A stretch of 64,000 nt of DNA from Speluncibacter jeojiensis (GCF_029589495.1 NZ_JAAIVF010000008.1:62001-126000), one strand, 5' to 3'; shown: positions 7,667 to 18,371, counted from the stretch's first letter. Numbers and translations are program-made. Notes: generated by a model from the sequence alone, not told the origin.

Positions 7667-10600
7667 TCAGGCAAAGGCCTCGTCGATGATGGCCTGCTGC
7701 TCGACGGCGTGCACCTTGCTGGACCCGGACGACGGCGCCGACATCGCTCGGCGGGAGATCCGGCGGAAGTTGCCGAACAGGTCGGGCAGCATCTCCGGAA
7801 GCGCGAGGCCGAGGGACGGCCACGCACCCTGGTTCGCCGGCTCCTCCTGGACCCAGACGATCTCCTTGTGGTTCGGGTACCGCTGCAGGGTCTCGCGCAG
7901 GCGCTTGTCGGGGACCGGGTAGAGCTGCTCGAGGCGGACGATGCCGATGTCCTCGCGGCCCTCCTTGTTCTTGCGCGCCAACAGCTCCCAGTACAGCTTG
8001 CCGCTGACCATCAGCACCCGCTCGACCTTGCTGCGGTCCGCCTCGTTGTTTTCGTACGCCGGCTCCTCGAACACCGAGCGGAATTTGCCCGTGGTGAAGT
8101 CCTTGACGTCGCTGACGGCGGCCTTGTTGCGCAGCATCGACTTGGGAGTGAACACCACCAGCGGACGGCTGATGCCGTCGAGCGCGTGGCGGCGCAGCAG
8201 GTGGAAGTAGCTCGCCGGCGTCGACGGCACCGCGACGGTCATCGAGCCCTCGGCGCACAGCTGCAGGAACCGCTCGATGCGGCCGGAGGTGTGGTCCGGA
8301 CCCTGGCCCTCGTGGCCGTGCGGCAGCAGCAGCACGACGTTGGACAGCTGACCCCACTTGGCCTCACCGGACGAGATGAACTCGTCGATGATCGACTGCG
8401 CGCCGTTGACGAAGTCGCCGAACTGCGCCTCCCACAGCACCAGGGCGTCGTGGTTGCCGACCGAGTAGCCGTACTCGAAGCCGACGGCCGCGAACTCCGA
8501 GAGCGCGGAGTCGTAGACGAGGAACTTGCCGCCCGGGACCTGCGGGTTCAGGTTGGACAGCGGGGTGTACTCGCCCTCGGTGACGCGGTCGATGATCACC
8601 GAGTGACGCTGGGTGAACGTGCCGCGCCGCGAGTCCTGACCGGACAGCCGGACCATGCGGCCCTCGTCGACCAGCGAACCGAAGGCGAGCAACTCGGCGA
8701 ACGCCCAGTCGATGCCGCCGTTGCGGGACATCTCGTGGCGGCGCTCGAGCACCGGCTTGACGCGCGGGTGCACGTTGAAGCCCTCCGGCACGCCGACGAA
8801 CGCGTCGCCGATCCGCTCGAGGACCGACTGATCGACCGAGGTGACCAGCTTGACCGGGATCTGCTGGTCCTCCTGGATCGACGGGCTCGGCAGCGGCTTG
8901 TACTTCTCGAGGTCGCGGACCTCGTTGAACACCCGCTCGAGCTGACCCTGGTAGTCACGCAGGGCGTCTTCGGCTTCCTTCATCGAGATGTCGCCGCGGC
9001 CGATCAGGGCCTCGGTGTAGCTCTTGCGGACGCTGCGCTTGGTGTCGATCACGTCGTACATCTCGGGCTGCGTCATCGACGGGTCGTCGCCCTCGTTGTG
9101 GCCGCGGCGCCGGTAGCAGATCATGTCGATCACGACGTCCTTGCCGAACTTCTCGCGGAAGTCGACGGCCAGCTTGGCGACCCACACGCAGGCCTCGGGG
9201 TCGTCGCCGTTGACGTGGAAGATCGGCGCGCCGATCATCTTCGCCACGTCGGTGCAGTACTCGGACGAGCGCGAGTGCTCGGGTGCGGTGGTGAAGCCGA
9301 CCTGGTTGTTCACGACGATGTGCACGGTGCCGCCGGTGCGGTATCCACGCAGCAGCGCGAGGTTGAGCGTCTCGGCGACCACACCCTGACCGGCGAACGC
9401 GGCGTCGCCGTGCAGCATCAGCGGCAGCACGGTGAACCCTTCCTCGCCCTTGTCCAGTAGGTCCTGCTTGGCGCGCACCAGGCCCTCGAGCACCGGGTCG
9501 ACCGCCTCGAGGTGCGAGGGGTTCGCCGTGAGCGAGACGGTGATGTCGTTGTCGCCGAACATCTGGATGTAGGTGCCGGTGGCGCCCAGGTGGTATTTGA
9601 CGTCACCGGAGCCGTGCGCGGCCGCCGGGTTCATGTTGCCCTCGAACTCGGTGAAGATCTTCGAGTAGGGCTTGCCGACGATGTTCGCCAGCACGTTGAG
9701 CCGGCCGCGGTGCGGCATGCCGATGACGACCTCGTCGAGGCTGTGCTCGGCGGACTGGTCGATGACCGCGTCCATCATCGGGATGACCGACTCGGCGCCC
9801 TCGAGCGAGAACCGCTTCTGTCCGACGTACTTGGTCTGCAGGAACGTCTCGAACGCCTCGGCGGCGTTCAGCTTGCTCAGGATGTACTTCTGGTGCGCGA
9901 CCGGCGGCTTGATGTGCCGGATCTCGACCCGCTCCTGGATCCACTGCTGCTGCTCGGGCTCGAGGATGTGCGTGTACTCGACGCCGATGGTGCGGCAGTA
10001 CGCGTCGCGCAGCGTGCTGAGCACGTCACGCAGCTTCATCCGCTCCTTGCCGGCGAAGCCGCCGACCGTGAACACCCGGTCGAGGTCCCACATCGTCAGG
10101 TGGTGGGTGAGCACGTCGAGGTCGGGGTGGCTGCGGAAACGCTCGGGGTTGATCCGCAGCGGATCGGTGTCGGCCATCAGGTGACCACGGTTGCGGTAGT
10201 CGGCGATGAGCTCGAGCACCCGGGCGTTCTTGTCGATCACGCCCTCGGGGATGTCCTGGCGCCAGCGGACAGGCTCGTAGGGCACCCGCAGATCCGTGAA
10301 GATCTCGTCCCAGAAGTCGTCGGCGAGCAGCAGGTTGTGGATCGTGCGCAGGAAGTCGCCGGATTCCGCGCCCTGGATGATGCGGTGGTCGTAGGTGGAG
10401 GTCAGCGTCAGCAGCTTGCCGACACCCATCTCCGCGATCCGCTGGTCGCTCGCACCCTGGAACTCGGCCGGGTACTCCATCGCGCCGGCGCCGATGATCG
10501 CGCCCTGGCCCCGCATCAGGCGCGGCACCGAGTGGACGGTGCCGATGGTGCCCGGGTTGGTCAGCGAGATGGTGACCCCGCTGAAGTCCTCGGCGGTCAG

Positions 10601-11452
10601 CTTGCCTTCGCGGGCCCGGCGGACGATGTCCTCGTAGGCCGCCCAGAACTGCGAGAAGTTCATCGTGTCGCAGCGCTTGATCGCGGCGACGACGAGCGAG
10701 CGGCTGCCGTCCTTGCCGGGCAGGTCGATGGCCAGGCCGAGGTTGGTGTGCTCGGGGGTGACCACGTTGGGCTTGCCGTCGACCTCGGCGAAGTGGCGGT
10801 TCATGTTCGGGAACGCCTTGACCGCCTTGACGATCGCGTAGCCGAGGATGTGCGTGAACGAGACCTTGCCGCCGCGGGTGCGGGCGAGCTGGTTGTTGAG
10901 CACCAACCGGTTGTCGATCATCAGCTTGGCGGGGATCGCCCGCACGCTGGTCGCGGTCGGAATGTCGAGCGAGGCGGTCATGTTGCGTGCGACCGTGGCG
11001 GCGGCGCCGCGCAGCACCTTGTTCTCGGTGCCGTTGACGGGGGCCGCCGGGGCGGCCTTGGCGGCGGGCGCAGCGGCCGCGGGCTTGGCGGCGGGTGCGG
11101 TCGCGGCGGGCGGGGTGGTCGTGGCGGTGGAGGTCACAGTCGTGGGCTTCGCGGTCGGAGCGGACGGGGTGGCGGCGCCGTTGGCGGCCGCGGTGCCGTT
11201 GGTCGCGGCGGGCTTGCCGGATCCGGCGGCGGGGCGCTGAGCGGGCGCCGCGGTGGTCGGGGGACTCGGGGGGGAGGAGGTCGCCACCTTGTCGCCGTTG
11301 TCACCCCCCTGGCTGCCGGCACCCGGGGTGTAGTCGGCGAGGAACTCGTGCCAGCTCGCGTCCACGGACGACGGATCATCCTTGAACCGCTGGTACATCT
11401 CCTCGACAAGCCATTCGTTCTGACCGAATTGTGACGTCGAACTGCTGCTCAC
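7667..11452 (-). CDS. kgd: Multifunctional 2-oxoglutarate decarboxylase/dehydrogenase E1-E2 (Kgd/SucA)
   Basis: The fused actinobacterial TCA-cycle enzyme, ~1261 residues, combining a short E1 N-terminus ([12 protein letters not shown]), a long Ala/Pro/Thr linker (~43-137), an E2 succinyltransferase-like domain without lipoyl domain (ends near [10 protein letters not shown], with catalytic His/Asp) and a thiamine-diphosphate E1 domain ([19 protein letters not shown]). It is very similar along its length to M. tuberculosis Kgd (Rv1248c). It works with Lpd and a lipoylated E2 encoded elsewhere. I place the start at the GTG at 11452, just before the FGQNEW block, where the mycobacterial protein starts; the longer frame has no clear ribosome site. 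Regulation by GarA binding is known for the family but not visible here. Confidence 0.97.
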   Translation of the reverse strand: MSSSSTSQFGQNEWLVEEMYQRFKDDPSSVDASWHEFLADYTPGAGSQGGDNGDKVATSSPPSPPTTAAPAQRPAAGSGKPAATNGTAAANGAATPSAPTAKPTTVTSTATTTPPAATAPAAKPAAAAPAAKAAPAAPVNGTENKVLRGAAATVARNMTASLDIPTATSVRAIPAKLMIDNRLVLNNQLARTRGGKVSFTHILGYAIVKAVKAFPNMNRHFAEVDGKPNVVTPEHTNLGLAIDLPGKDGSRSLVVAAIKRCDTMNFSQFWAAYEDIVRRAREGKLTAEDFSGVTISLTNPGTIGTVHSVPRLMRGQGAIIGAGAMEYPAEFQGASDQRIAEMGVGKLLTLTSTYDHRIIQGAESGDFLRTIHNLLLADDFWDEIFTDLRVPYEPVRWRQDIPEGVIDKNARVLELIADYRNRGHLMADTDPLRINPERFRSHPDLDVLTHHLTMWDLDRVFTVGGFAGKERMKLRDVLSTLRDAYCRTIGVEYTHILEPEQQQWIQERVEIRHIKPPVAHQKYILSKLNAAEAFETFLQTKYVGQKRFSLEGAESVIPMMDAVIDQSAEHSLDEVVIGMPHRGRLNVLANIVGKPYSKIFTEFEGNMNPAAAHGSGDVKYHLGATGTYIQMFGDNDITVSLTANPSHLEAVDPVLEGLVRAKQDLLDKGEEGFTVLPLMLHGDAAFAGQGVVAETLNLALLRGYRTGGTVHIVVNNQVGFTTAPEHSRSSEYCTDVAKMIGAPIFHVNGDDPEACVWVAKLAVDFREKFGKDVVIDMICYRRRGHNEGDDPSMTQPEMYDVIDTKRSVRKSYTEALIGRGDISMKEAEDALRDYQGQLERVFNEVRDLEKYKPLPSPSIQEDQQIPVKLVTSVDQSVLERIGDAFVGVPEGFNVHPRVKPVLERRHEMSRNGGIDWAFAELLAFGSLVDEGRMVRLSGQDSRRGTFTQRHSVIIDRVTEGEYTPLSNLNPQVPGGKFLVYDSALSEFAAVGFEYGYSVGNHDALVLWEAQFGDFVNGAQSIIDEFISSGEAKWGQLSNVVLLLPHGHEGQGPDHTSGRIERFLQLCAEGSMTVAVPSTPASYFHLLRRHALDGISRPLVVFTPKSMLRNKAAVSDVKDFTTGKFRSVFEEPAYENNEADRSKVERVLMVSGKLYWELLARKNKEGREDIGIVRLEQLYPVPDKRLRETLQRYPNHKEIVWVQEEPANQGAWPSLGLALPEMLPDLFGNFRRISRRAMSAPSSGSSKVHAVEQQAIIDEAFA

Positions 11453-11557
11453 GGCAGGGTTTCGCCTCGTTTCCTTATCGCGCACGGATCGCATGCATCC
11501 CCATAGAGGCTAGCGCCATCCTCCGGGCAGGGTGTGGGCGGCACGACATAACTTTGC

Positions 11558-14500
11558 TCACCGCACCGGGGCCCGCGGATCGGCTTCGTCGGTACCGGTC
11601 GCCTGGGCCTCGCCGTAGGCCTCTGATCTGCCCGCTTCCCACAGTCGGGCGTAGTGCCCGCCCGCCTCGCGGAGCCGCTCGTGGGTGCCCGACTCCACTA
11701 TGCGGCCGCCGTCGACGACGACGATGAGGTCGGCGCGGGCGGCGGTCGCCAACCGGTGCGCGACGACGACCGCGGTGCGCGAGCGCGCCAGGTGCCGGCC
11801 TGCCTCGAGCACGGCCAGCTCGGTGACCGGATCGAGCGTCGCGGTGGCCTCGTCGAGCAGCAGCAGGTCGGGGTCGACGAGCTCGGCGCGGGCCAGCGCG
11901 ATGAGCTGGCGCTGGCCGGCGGACAGCCCCTGGCCGCGTTCGCCGACCGGATGGTTCATGCCGCCGGACAGCGCCGCGATCGTGGGGAGCGCGCCGACCG
12001 CCCGGGCGGCCGCGGCGATCTCGCGCCGGCTCGCATCGGGACGGCCGAAGGCGATGTTCTCGCCGACGGTTCCGGTGAACAGGTGCGCCTCCTGCGGGAC
12101 CACGCCCAGCCGGTGCCGGTAGGCGTGCAGCGGATAGCGACGCACGTCCACCTCGTCGACCCGCACCGACCCGGAGGTCGGGTCGTAGAAGCGGGCCAGC
12201 AGTTTGACCACCGTGGACTTGCCTGCGCCGGTCTTGCCGACCAGCGCGACCGTGGTGCCCGCGGGGATGTCCAGCTCGATGCCGTGCAGCGCGTCGTCGT
12301 CGGCCCCGGCGTACCGGAAGCCGACCCGGTCGAAGGCCACGTCGCCGCGCAGGTGCCCGGCGATCGCCGTGGCGTGCTCCGGCCGGCTCTGCTCGAGCGT
12401 GCTGGGGGTGGCCAGTAGGTCCCCGATCCGGCGCAGGCCCACCCGCGCCTGCTGGTAACCGTCGAAGACCTGGGACAGCTGCTGGATCGGGCCGAACAGC
12501 AAGCCGAGATAGAGCACGAACGCGACGAGCGTGCCCTGACTGGTGTGGCCGGAGGCCACCTGGTGCGCGCCGACGAGCACGACCGCCGCCAGGACCAGGT
12601 CCGCGAGCAGCGTGATGAACGGGAAGAACACCGAGATGGCGGTCTGGGCGCGCATCCGGGCGCGGCGGTAGCTTTCGGCGCGGTCGGCGAACCGGCGGGC
12701 CGCGAAACCCTCGCGGCGGTAGGCCTGCGCGGTGCGCAAGCCCGCGATGTTCTCCTGGAAATCGGCGTTGACCAGGGAGATCCGCTCCCGTGAGGTGGTG
12801 TAGGCGGTCGAGGAGATCCGGCGGAACACCACGGTCGCGACGATCAGCGGCGGCAGCACGGCAAGCGCGACCGCCCCGAGCAGCACGTCGGTGGCCAGCA
12901 GTGCGGCGGCGATGCCGGTGAGGGTGAGGACGCTGACGACGGCGGTGGACATGCCCGTCTGCATGAACGAGGAGAGGGCGTCGACGTCGGTGGTCATCCG
13001 CGTCATGATCCGGCCGGACAGCTCGCGCTCGTAATAGTCCAGACCGAGCCGCTGCAGGTGCGCGTAGCTGCGCACCCGCAGCCCGTACAGCACCCGCTCG
13101 CCGGACCGGGCCGTGACCACGGTCAGGGTCGCCACCACCAGCCAGTCGGCGACGACCACGGCCAGGCCGGCCGCCGCGGCCCACCACAGCGCCGACGGAT
13201 GACCGGGTACGACCCCATGGTCGATCGCGAAGCGAACGATGATCGGGAAGACCAGCCCGGCGGCCGCGTCGAGGGCCAGGCACACCACCACGGCCAGCAA
13301 CAGCCACCGCACCGGCCGCAGCAGTCCGGCGAGCCGGAACCGGGGATTCTCCGCGCGCAGTGCGCGGTCGTCCATGTGCGGATCCTCGGTGGCCGGTGGC
13401 AGTGCGTCGACCGCGCGCCGCAGTTCTGGGGTCGCGCTCAGTCCGGCCAGCGCGCCGGCGCCGGGACCGGACCTTCCGCCGCGTCCGCCGCCGATCCGCG
13501 GCGCAGTCGCCGGAATCCGTGTCGCGCGGGCGGAGGAGGCGCCGTCCGTGGCGCCGTCGACCGGTGGCCACAGCGCGGACTCGTCGGGCTCGGCCGGCAC
13601 CGGCACGAGCGCGGCCGGAGCGCTGTCGGGCGTGGTGGCGAGCAGCGTGCGGAACAGCTCGCAGCGCGCCTCCAGCTCCGCCTCCGTGCCGATGTCGACC
13701 ACCCGGCCCCCGTCCAGGACCGCGATCCGGTCCGCGAGCGAGAGTGTCGAACGACGATGTGCCACAGCGATCGTCGTTCGTTGTGCGCGGCCCGAGCGGA
13801 GCGCGGCGAAGATCTGCGCCTCGGTGGCCGCGTCGACCGCGGAGGTCGCGTCGTCGAGGATGAGCAGCCGCGGATCGCCGAGGATCGCGCGCGCCAGCGC
13901 CACCCGCTGGCGTTGTCCGCCGGACAGCGTCAGCCCGCGTTCGCCGACCACGGTGTCGTAGCCCTCGGACAGGGCGGAGATGAACTCGTCGGCCATCGCC
14001 GCGGTCGCGGCGGCACGGATCTCCTCGGCGCTGGCGTCGGGCCGGCCCAGCGCGATGTTGGCCGCGATCGTGTCGGAGAACAGGAACGGCTCGTCGAACA
14101 CCAGCGTGACCGACTCGCGCAGCTGGTGGGCGGCGAGGTCGCGCACGTCGATGCCGACGCTGCCCGCGGTCAGCTCGATGCGCCCGGCGTCGGCCGCATA
14201 GAAGCGGGGCAGCAGCAGCGACAGCGCGGTCTTGCCCGAACCCGACGGCCCAACCAGCGCGATCGACTCGCCCGGCTCGACGGTCAGGTCGACGCCGTCG
14301 AGCACCGGCAGGTGCGGGTCGAAACCGAACCGCAGGCCCTCGATGCGCACGCCGATCGGGCCGTCGGGCAGATGACGCGGATGCGGGAGGTCCGCGACCT
14401 CCGGCTCGGTGTCGATCACCTCGAACACCCGCTCCACCGCGGCGCGGGAGAGCTGTGCCATCACCACCATGCTCGAGACCACCCGGGCGACCGAGGCCAT

Positions 14501-15388
14501 CGAGGTCACATAGGTCGCGAAGGCGAGGAAGGTGCCGATCGAGATCGACCCGTGCAGCGCGAGATAGCCGCCGACCGCTACGACGCCGACCAGGCCGACC
14601 TGGGGCAGCGCGGCCATGGTGGGGGCGAAGCGGGAGTTGATCCGCGCCGCCCGCATCCGTTTCGCGTACAGCGACCGGCCCAGCTGCTCGAGCCGGCCGA
14701 CCGCGCGCGCCTCCTGCCCGAAGCCCTTGACGACGCGCACCCCGGTGACCGTCTCCTCGACGTGCTGGGCGAGGTCTGCGGCGCTCTGCTGCGCCGACCA
14801 GGTGGCCGCGAACAGCGACCGCCGGCTGACGTAGGCGGCGAGCGCGATCGCGGGGGTGATGGCCAGCGCGACCACGGTCAGCAGCGGCGAGAGCAGGAAC
14901 ATCACGACCAGGGCCAGCACGAACTGCAGTGCAGACCCGACCGACATGGGTGCCATGGCCAGCAGGCTCTGCACCAGCTGCAGGTCGGTGATCGACCGCG
15001 AGACGACCTGTCCGGTGCGGATCTCGTCCTGGCCGCGGCCGTCGAGTCGTTGCAGTGAGCCGAGCAGGTCCAGCCGCAGGCTGTGCTGGACGTCGAGGGA
15101 CAGCTTGCCCGCCAGCATGCGCCGGCCGAACTGACAGCCGAACCGAACTGCGCCGAGCGCGGCGATCGCGACCGCGATCCCGACGATCGCGTCGGTCCGG
15201 CCGCGTCCGGCGTCGTCGACCGCGGCGCGGGTGAGCAGAGGGAAGGTCACGTCGATGACGGTGGCGAGCGCGGCCACCGCGAGCGCGCCGACGACCGACC
15301 ACGGATGCTGCCAACACGCGCCGAGCACCCGCCGCAGCCACCCTCTGGGCCGGTCGGCCGGATTCGCGGGGGTCTCGGAGTATGTCAT
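11558..15388 (-). CDS. Fused two-half ABC exporter, Rv0194-like
   Basis: A ~1276-residue type I (ABCB-like) exporter with two complete halves in one chain: TM1-NBD1-TM2-NBD2. NBD1 has Walker A GPSGSGKT, signature LSGGQ and Walker B LILDDATSAVD; NBD2 has GKTGAGKS, signature LSAGQ and LLLLDEATATLD. In NBD1 the catalytic Glu is Asp and the Q-loop Gln is lost (VFDEPFLF), while NBD2 has Glu and VPQEAHLF. One of the two ATP sites should thus be degenerate, as in heterodimeric exporters. M. tuberculosis Rv0194 has the same fused layout and confers multidrug efflux. The two halves are joined by a ~100-residue acidic/Ala-rich linker. I use the ATG at 15388; a TTG 11 codons upstream is possible. Substrate unknown. 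Confidence 0.92.
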   Translation of the reverse strand: MTYSETPANPADRPRGWLRRVLGACWQHPWSVVGALAVAALATVIDVTFPLLTRAAVDDAGRGRTDAIVGIAVAIAALGAVRFGCQFGRRMLAGKLSLDVQHSLRLDLLGSLQRLDGRGQDEIRTGQVVSRSITDLQLVQSLLAMAPMSVGSALQFVLALVVMFLLSPLLTVVALAITPAIALAAYVSRRSLFAATWSAQQSAADLAQHVEETVTGVRVVKGFGQEARAVGRLEQLGRSLYAKRMRAARINSRFAPTMAALPQVGLVGVVAVGGYLALHGSISIGTFLAFATYVTSMASVARVVSSMVVMAQLSRAAVERVFEVIDTEPEVADLPHPRHLPDGPIGVRIEGLRFGFDPHLPVLDGVDLTVEPGESIALVGPSGSGKTALSLLLPRFYAADAGRIELTAGSVGIDVRDLAAHQLRESVTLVFDEPFLFSDTIAANIALGRPDASAEEIRAAATAAMADEFISALSEGYDTVVGERGLTLSGGQRQRVALARAILGDPRLLILDDATSAVDAATEAQIFAALRSGRAQRTTIAVAHRRSTLSLADRIAVLDGGRVVDIGTEAELEARCELFRTLLATTPDSAPAALVPVPAEPDESALWPPVDGATDGASSARATRIPATAPRIGGGRGGRSGPGAGALAGLSATPELRRAVDALPPATEDPHMDDRALRAENPRFRLAGLLRPVRWLLLAVVVCLALDAAAGLVFPIIVRFAIDHGVVPGHPSALWWAAAAGLAVVVADWLVVATLTVVTARSGERVLYGLRVRSYAHLQRLGLDYYERELSGRIMTRMTTDVDALSSFMQTGMSTAVVSVLTLTGIAAALLATDVLLGAVALAVLPPLIVATVVFRRISSTAYTTSRERISLVNADFQENIAGLRTAQAYRREGFAARRFADRAESYRRARMRAQTAISVFFPFITLLADLVLAAVVLVGAHQVASGHTSQGTLVAFVLYLGLLFGPIQQLSQVFDGYQQARVGLRRIGDLLATPSTLEQSRPEHATAIAGHLRGDVAFDRVGFRYAGADDDALHGIELDIPAGTTVALVGKTGAGKSTVVKLLARFYDPTSGSVRVDEVDVRRYPLHAYRHRLGVVPQEAHLFTGTVGENIAFGRPDASRREIAAAARAVGALPTIAALSGGMNHPVGERGQGLSAGQRQLIALARAELVDPDLLLLDEATATLDPVTELAVLEAGRHLARSRTAVVVAHRLATAARADLIVVVDGGRIVESGTHERLREAGGHYARLWEAGRSEAYGEAQATGTDEADPRAPVR

Positions 15389-15503
15389 CGCATCGACGAA
15401 TCTATCCCTGACCCACGACAACGCCGGTCGACGCCGGGCGCGGACACCACGAGCGGGCGGACCGCGCGTGGCCCGGGTGCGGGCGGAAACTAGAGTTCTC
15501 GCA

Positions 15504-16790
15504 GTGGCAACCCGAACCGCGCCGCCGGCGCACGGTACCCGGCTGATCGCGCTGCGCGCGGCGACGGCCCTGGTGGTCGCGATGGGCGTCGGCCGCTTCG
15601 CCTACACGCCGATACTGCCGCTGATGGAGTCCCAGGCGGGCCTGTCGCGGTCGGCGGGCGCGGCGCTGGCGACCTCCAACTATTTGGGCTATCTGGTCGG
15701 CGCGATCGTCGCGAGCGTGCTCGCCGGTCCCGCGCGCAGCACCGCCGTCCTGCGCGGGTCGCTGGTCGCGGTGGTCGCGACCTTGGCGTTGATGCCGGTG
15801 ACCACGGCGCAGCCGGTGTGGCTGGTGCTGCGGTTCGTGGCCGGTGTGGCCAGCGCGCTCGTCTTCGTGTTCGCGGCGCGGGTCGCGCACGACCAGCTCA
15901 AGGGCTCGCCGCACGGGGCGGGCTGGGTGTTCGGCGGGGTGGGTGCGGGCATCGCGCTGTCAGGGGCCGCGGTGCTGGCGCTCGGGGACCAGGGATCGTG
16001 GGTGGCCGCCTGGGCGACCGTGGCGGCGCTGGCCGCGGCGGGCGGCGCGATCGCATGGAATCTGCCCGGCGGCTCGGTGACCGGGACGTCGGTGGCGGAC
16101 GAGGCGGTGAACGGCCGGGCCGGCGGCGCCGGTGGGGGCAACCGGTCCCGGTTCGGCTGGCTGGTCGCCGCGTACTTCTTCGAGGGCCTCGGCTACATCG
16201 TGACCGCGACCTTCCTGGTCGCGGCGCTCGCGGCCTCCGGTGGGCCGAGTTGGCTCGGCAGCAGCGCCTGGATCGTCGTCGGACTCGCCGCGTTCCCGTC
16301 GAGCGTCGTGTGGGCGTGGCTCGGCCGGCGGGCATCGCGCCCACTGCTGTTGTTCGTCGCGATGCTCGTGCAGGCGGTGGCGGTCGCGTTGCCCGCGTGG
16401 TCGGGTTCGCCGGCGGCGGCGCTGGTCTCCGCGGTGGTGTTCGGTGGGACCTTCATGGGCATCGTCGCGCTGGCGCTGGGCGAGGGCAACGAGCTGATCG
16501 GTCCGCGTGCGCCCGCGGTGCTCACCGCCGCCTACGGCGTCGGCCAGGTGATCGGCCCGCTCGTCGTCGCGCCGCTGCTCGCCCACGGATACAGTGCCGC
16601 GCTGGTCGTCGCGGCCGGCATCGTCGCGGTGGGTGCGCTGTGCGTGCTGCCGTTGCTCGCCCGGCGCCGCGGCCCGGCCGGGGCGCGGGGATCGCACGGA
16701 TTCGCCGCGCCCGCGGCCGGTGACGGGGCCGAGGTCAGCCCGCCAGCATCTGCTTCATCTGGCCGATCTCGGCTTCCTGACCGTCGATGA
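15504..16790 (+). CDS. MFS transporter, YbfB/YjiJ family
   Basis: A ~428-residue polytopic protein with about 12 hydrophobic segments, conforming to the YbfB/YjiJ group of the major facilitator superfamily (start region GVGRFAYTPILPLM is typical). The upstream open frame begins inside the promoter region, so I take the GTG at 15504; no clear ribosome site precedes it, and a leaderless mRNA is possible. The last ~18 codons lie antisense to the 3' end of the DUF305 gene (56-base tail-to-tail overlap), giving a hydrophilic Ser/Arg tail. Substrate unknown; the family is usually annotated as putative exporters. Confidence 0.85.
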   Translation: MATRTAPPAHGTRLIALRAATALVVAMGVGRFAYTPILPLMESQAGLSRSAGAALATSNYLGYLVGAIVASVLAGPARSTAVLRGSLVAVVATLALMPVTTAQPVWLVLRFVAGVASALVFVFAARVAHDQLKGSPHGAGWVFGGVGAGIALSGAAVLALGDQGSWVAAWATVAALAAAGGAIAWNLPGGSVTGTSVADEAVNGRAGGAGGGNRSRFGWLVAAYFFEGLGYIVTATFLVAALAASGGPSWLGSSAWIVVGLAAFPSSVVWAWLGRRASRPLLLFVAMLVQAVAVALPAWSGSPAAALVSAVVFGGTFMGIVALALGEGNELIGPRAPAVLTAAYGVGQVIGPLVVAPLLAHGYSAALVVAAGIVAVGALCVLPLLARRRGPAGARGSHGFAAPAAGDGAEVSPPASASSGRSRLPDRR

Positions 16791-17355
16791 TCGACTGGGC
16801 CAGCTTCTTCGCGTCGGGGTTCTGTCCCTGAGCCAGTTCGGTGCGGGCCATGTCGACTGCGCCCTGGTGATGCTCGATCATCATCTCCAGCCACGCCTTG
16901 TCGAACGCGGAACCGGTCAGCTGGTGCAGCGAATCCATCTGCTCGGGGGTCATCATGCCGTCGCCGTGGCCCATCGAGGAGTGGTCCATCGCGCCGGGCT
17001 GGGCGTTCCATAGCTTCAGCCACGCGCTCATCTGCTCGATCTCGGGTCCCTGGGCGGCGTCGATCTTGCGGGCCAGCTCGATGAGCTCGGTGTTCTGGGT
17101 GCGGCCGTTCACCATCGCGGTCATGTCGATGGCCTGCTGGTGGTGCGGGACCATCATCGACGCGAACATGACGTCGGCCTCGTTGTGCGCCGCCGCGCTC
17201 GCGCCCGGGGCGGGGCTCGCGGTGGCGGTGGCCGTGGGATGGGTCATCGCCGAATGGTCGGAGGAGTCGGTACCGCTGCCGCAGGCGGCGAGCACGACGG
17301 CGGCGCCGAGGACGCCGGCGATGGACATGACGGACTTCGTCGTGAGGTTGCGCAT
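16735..17355 (-). CDS. DUF305 lipoprotein, probably metal-related
   Basis: A secreted lipoprotein of 206 residues: signal peptide with lipobox LAAC, a Ser/Ala/Pro linker, then two copies of the DUF305 helical motif (HHQQAIDM and HHQGAVDM) with many Met and His residues. Such His/Met-rich DUF305 proteins are ferritin-like helical bundles often found with copper-handling genes. The ATG at 17355 has AGGAAG just upstream; the longer frame is unlikely because it would bury the signal peptide. The DUF6153 gene upstream is the likely operon partner. The 3' end overlaps the converging MFS gene. A copper role is inferred from family context and residue content only. Confidence 0.88.
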   Translation of the reverse strand: MRNLTTKSVMSIAGVLGAAVVLAACGSGTDSSDHSAMTHPTATATASPAPGASAAAHNEADVMFASMMVPHHQQAIDMTAMVNGRTQNTELIELARKIDAAQGPEIEQMSAWLKLWNAQPGAMDHSSMGHGDGMMTPEQMDSLHQLTGSAFDKAWLEMMIEHHQGAVDMARTELAQGQNPDAKKLAQSIIDGQEAEIGQMKQMLAG

Positions 17356-17434
17356 GGTCTTCCTGTCTGCTGACTGAACTTCGCTGAGGGGTCGGGCCGG
17401 AGCCACGGCACGCAGGCGCGCCGCGGTGGGCCTG

Positions 17435-17893
17435 TCACACCCGCAGGATGCTCAGTGCAGACAGTCGTCGAGAGGTCGATGGCGACGGGGGAGGTCCCCG
17501 CCCGATCCGCCGTATCCGGGTCAGCACGGCTCGCAGAGCCGACCGTAGGTCGTCGAGGACGCCGAGCGCGAACAGCGCGATCGTGAGCAGCAGCACGGCC
17601 ACGAGGGTCGCGGGGCAGTCGTGCAGCATCGCGTGCCCGCCGAGCGGCGCCGCGAGGACGGACTCGGCAAGGTCCGGGGGTGCGGCCGTCGGGGCGAGGG
17701 CCGGATGTACGGGCGCGGGGGTGACGTGTGCGGGGGTGACGTGCCCCGAGACCGCCTGCGCCGGCCCGGCGTGCACGGCGCCATCGTGCATCGAGCCGCC
17801 GTGGACGACGAGATGGTGCATGGCGAGCAGACCGACCGCCACCGCGAACGCGAGCAACGCACGCGCCAGCAGCGGGGCACGGTCCGACGACAT
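17435..17893 (-). CDS. DUF6153-like small membrane protein
   Basis: A 152-residue protein with an N-terminal membrane segment (ARALLAFAVAVGLLAMHHLVVHGG), a His/Ala/Pro-rich extracytoplasmic middle, and a second membrane segment (TLVAVLLLTIALFALGVL). This layout, with His pairs and a Cys in HDCPATL, matches the actinobacterial DUF6153 group. It lies 79 bases upstream of, and on the same strand as, the DUF305 gene, a pairing seen elsewhere and suggestive of metal handling. The ATG at 17893 is chosen; a GTG three codons earlier is possible. Function unknown. Confidence 0.7.
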   Translation of the reverse strand: MSSDRAPLLARALLAFAVAVGLLAMHHLVVHGGSMHDGAVHAGPAQAVSGHVTPAHVTPAPVHPALAPTAAPPDLAESVLAAPLGGHAMLHDCPATLVAVLLLTIALFALGVLDDLRSALRAVLTRIRRIGRGPPPSPSTSRRLSALSILRV

Positions 17894-17929
17894 GCCCACC
17901 ACGGTAGCGTGCGCCGGCGACGGACCAGG

Positions 17930-18286
17930 TCAGCCGTGCTTCTCGAGCCAGTCACGCAGGACAACCGCCTGGTTGTGCTCGGTGTCCTTGGCCGAGTACA
18001 GGAGCACGATGTCCCCGTGCGCCGCGGCGTCGAGGATCGGGCGCGCGGCGTCGGCGTGGTCGTCGAGTTCGGCGAGGTAGCGGCGGCGGAAACCGTCGTA
18101 CTTCTCCGGATCGTGGCCGAACCACTTGCGCAACTCCGTGCTGGGTGCCACGTCCTTGATCCAGTCGTCATAGGACAGGTCACTCTTGGCGATGCCGCGT
18201 GGCCACAGACGGTCCACCAGGAATGTCGGGGTGTGCTTCTGAGTTCCACGCGCGTCGTAGGCGCGTACCAATTCGATCGTGCCCAT
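17930..18286 (-). CDS. DUF488 family protein (YeaO-like)
   Basis: A 118-residue cytosolic protein containing the full DUF488 pattern: AYDARGTQ, VDRLWPRGIAKSDL, WIKDVAPSTELRKWFGHDPEKYDGFRRRY and LLYSAKD. It is the common short single-domain form. It is monocistronic, between the DUF6153 gene and the GNAT gene. The biochemical function of the family is not established. Family assignment is firm. Confidence 0.92.
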   Translation of the reverse strand: MGTIELVRAYDARGTQKHTPTFLVDRLWPRGIAKSDLSYDDWIKDVAPSTELRKWFGHDPEKYDGFRRRYLAELDDHADAARPILDAAAHGDIVLLYSAKDTEHNQAVVLRDWLEKHG

Positions 18287-18371
18287 GACCCCATGCTAGG
18301 ACCGCGGGGCCGAGGCTCGGGGGTCGAATCCGTTGCGTCGCGGCCGACGAAGCCGGTCCGGCTGCAGCGGA

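Noticed and set aside
13058-15058. Open frame of 666 codons antisense to the ABC exporter
   Set aside because: Arg/His/Gln-rich low-complexity product typical of an antisense frame; the opposite strand holds complete ABC motifs.
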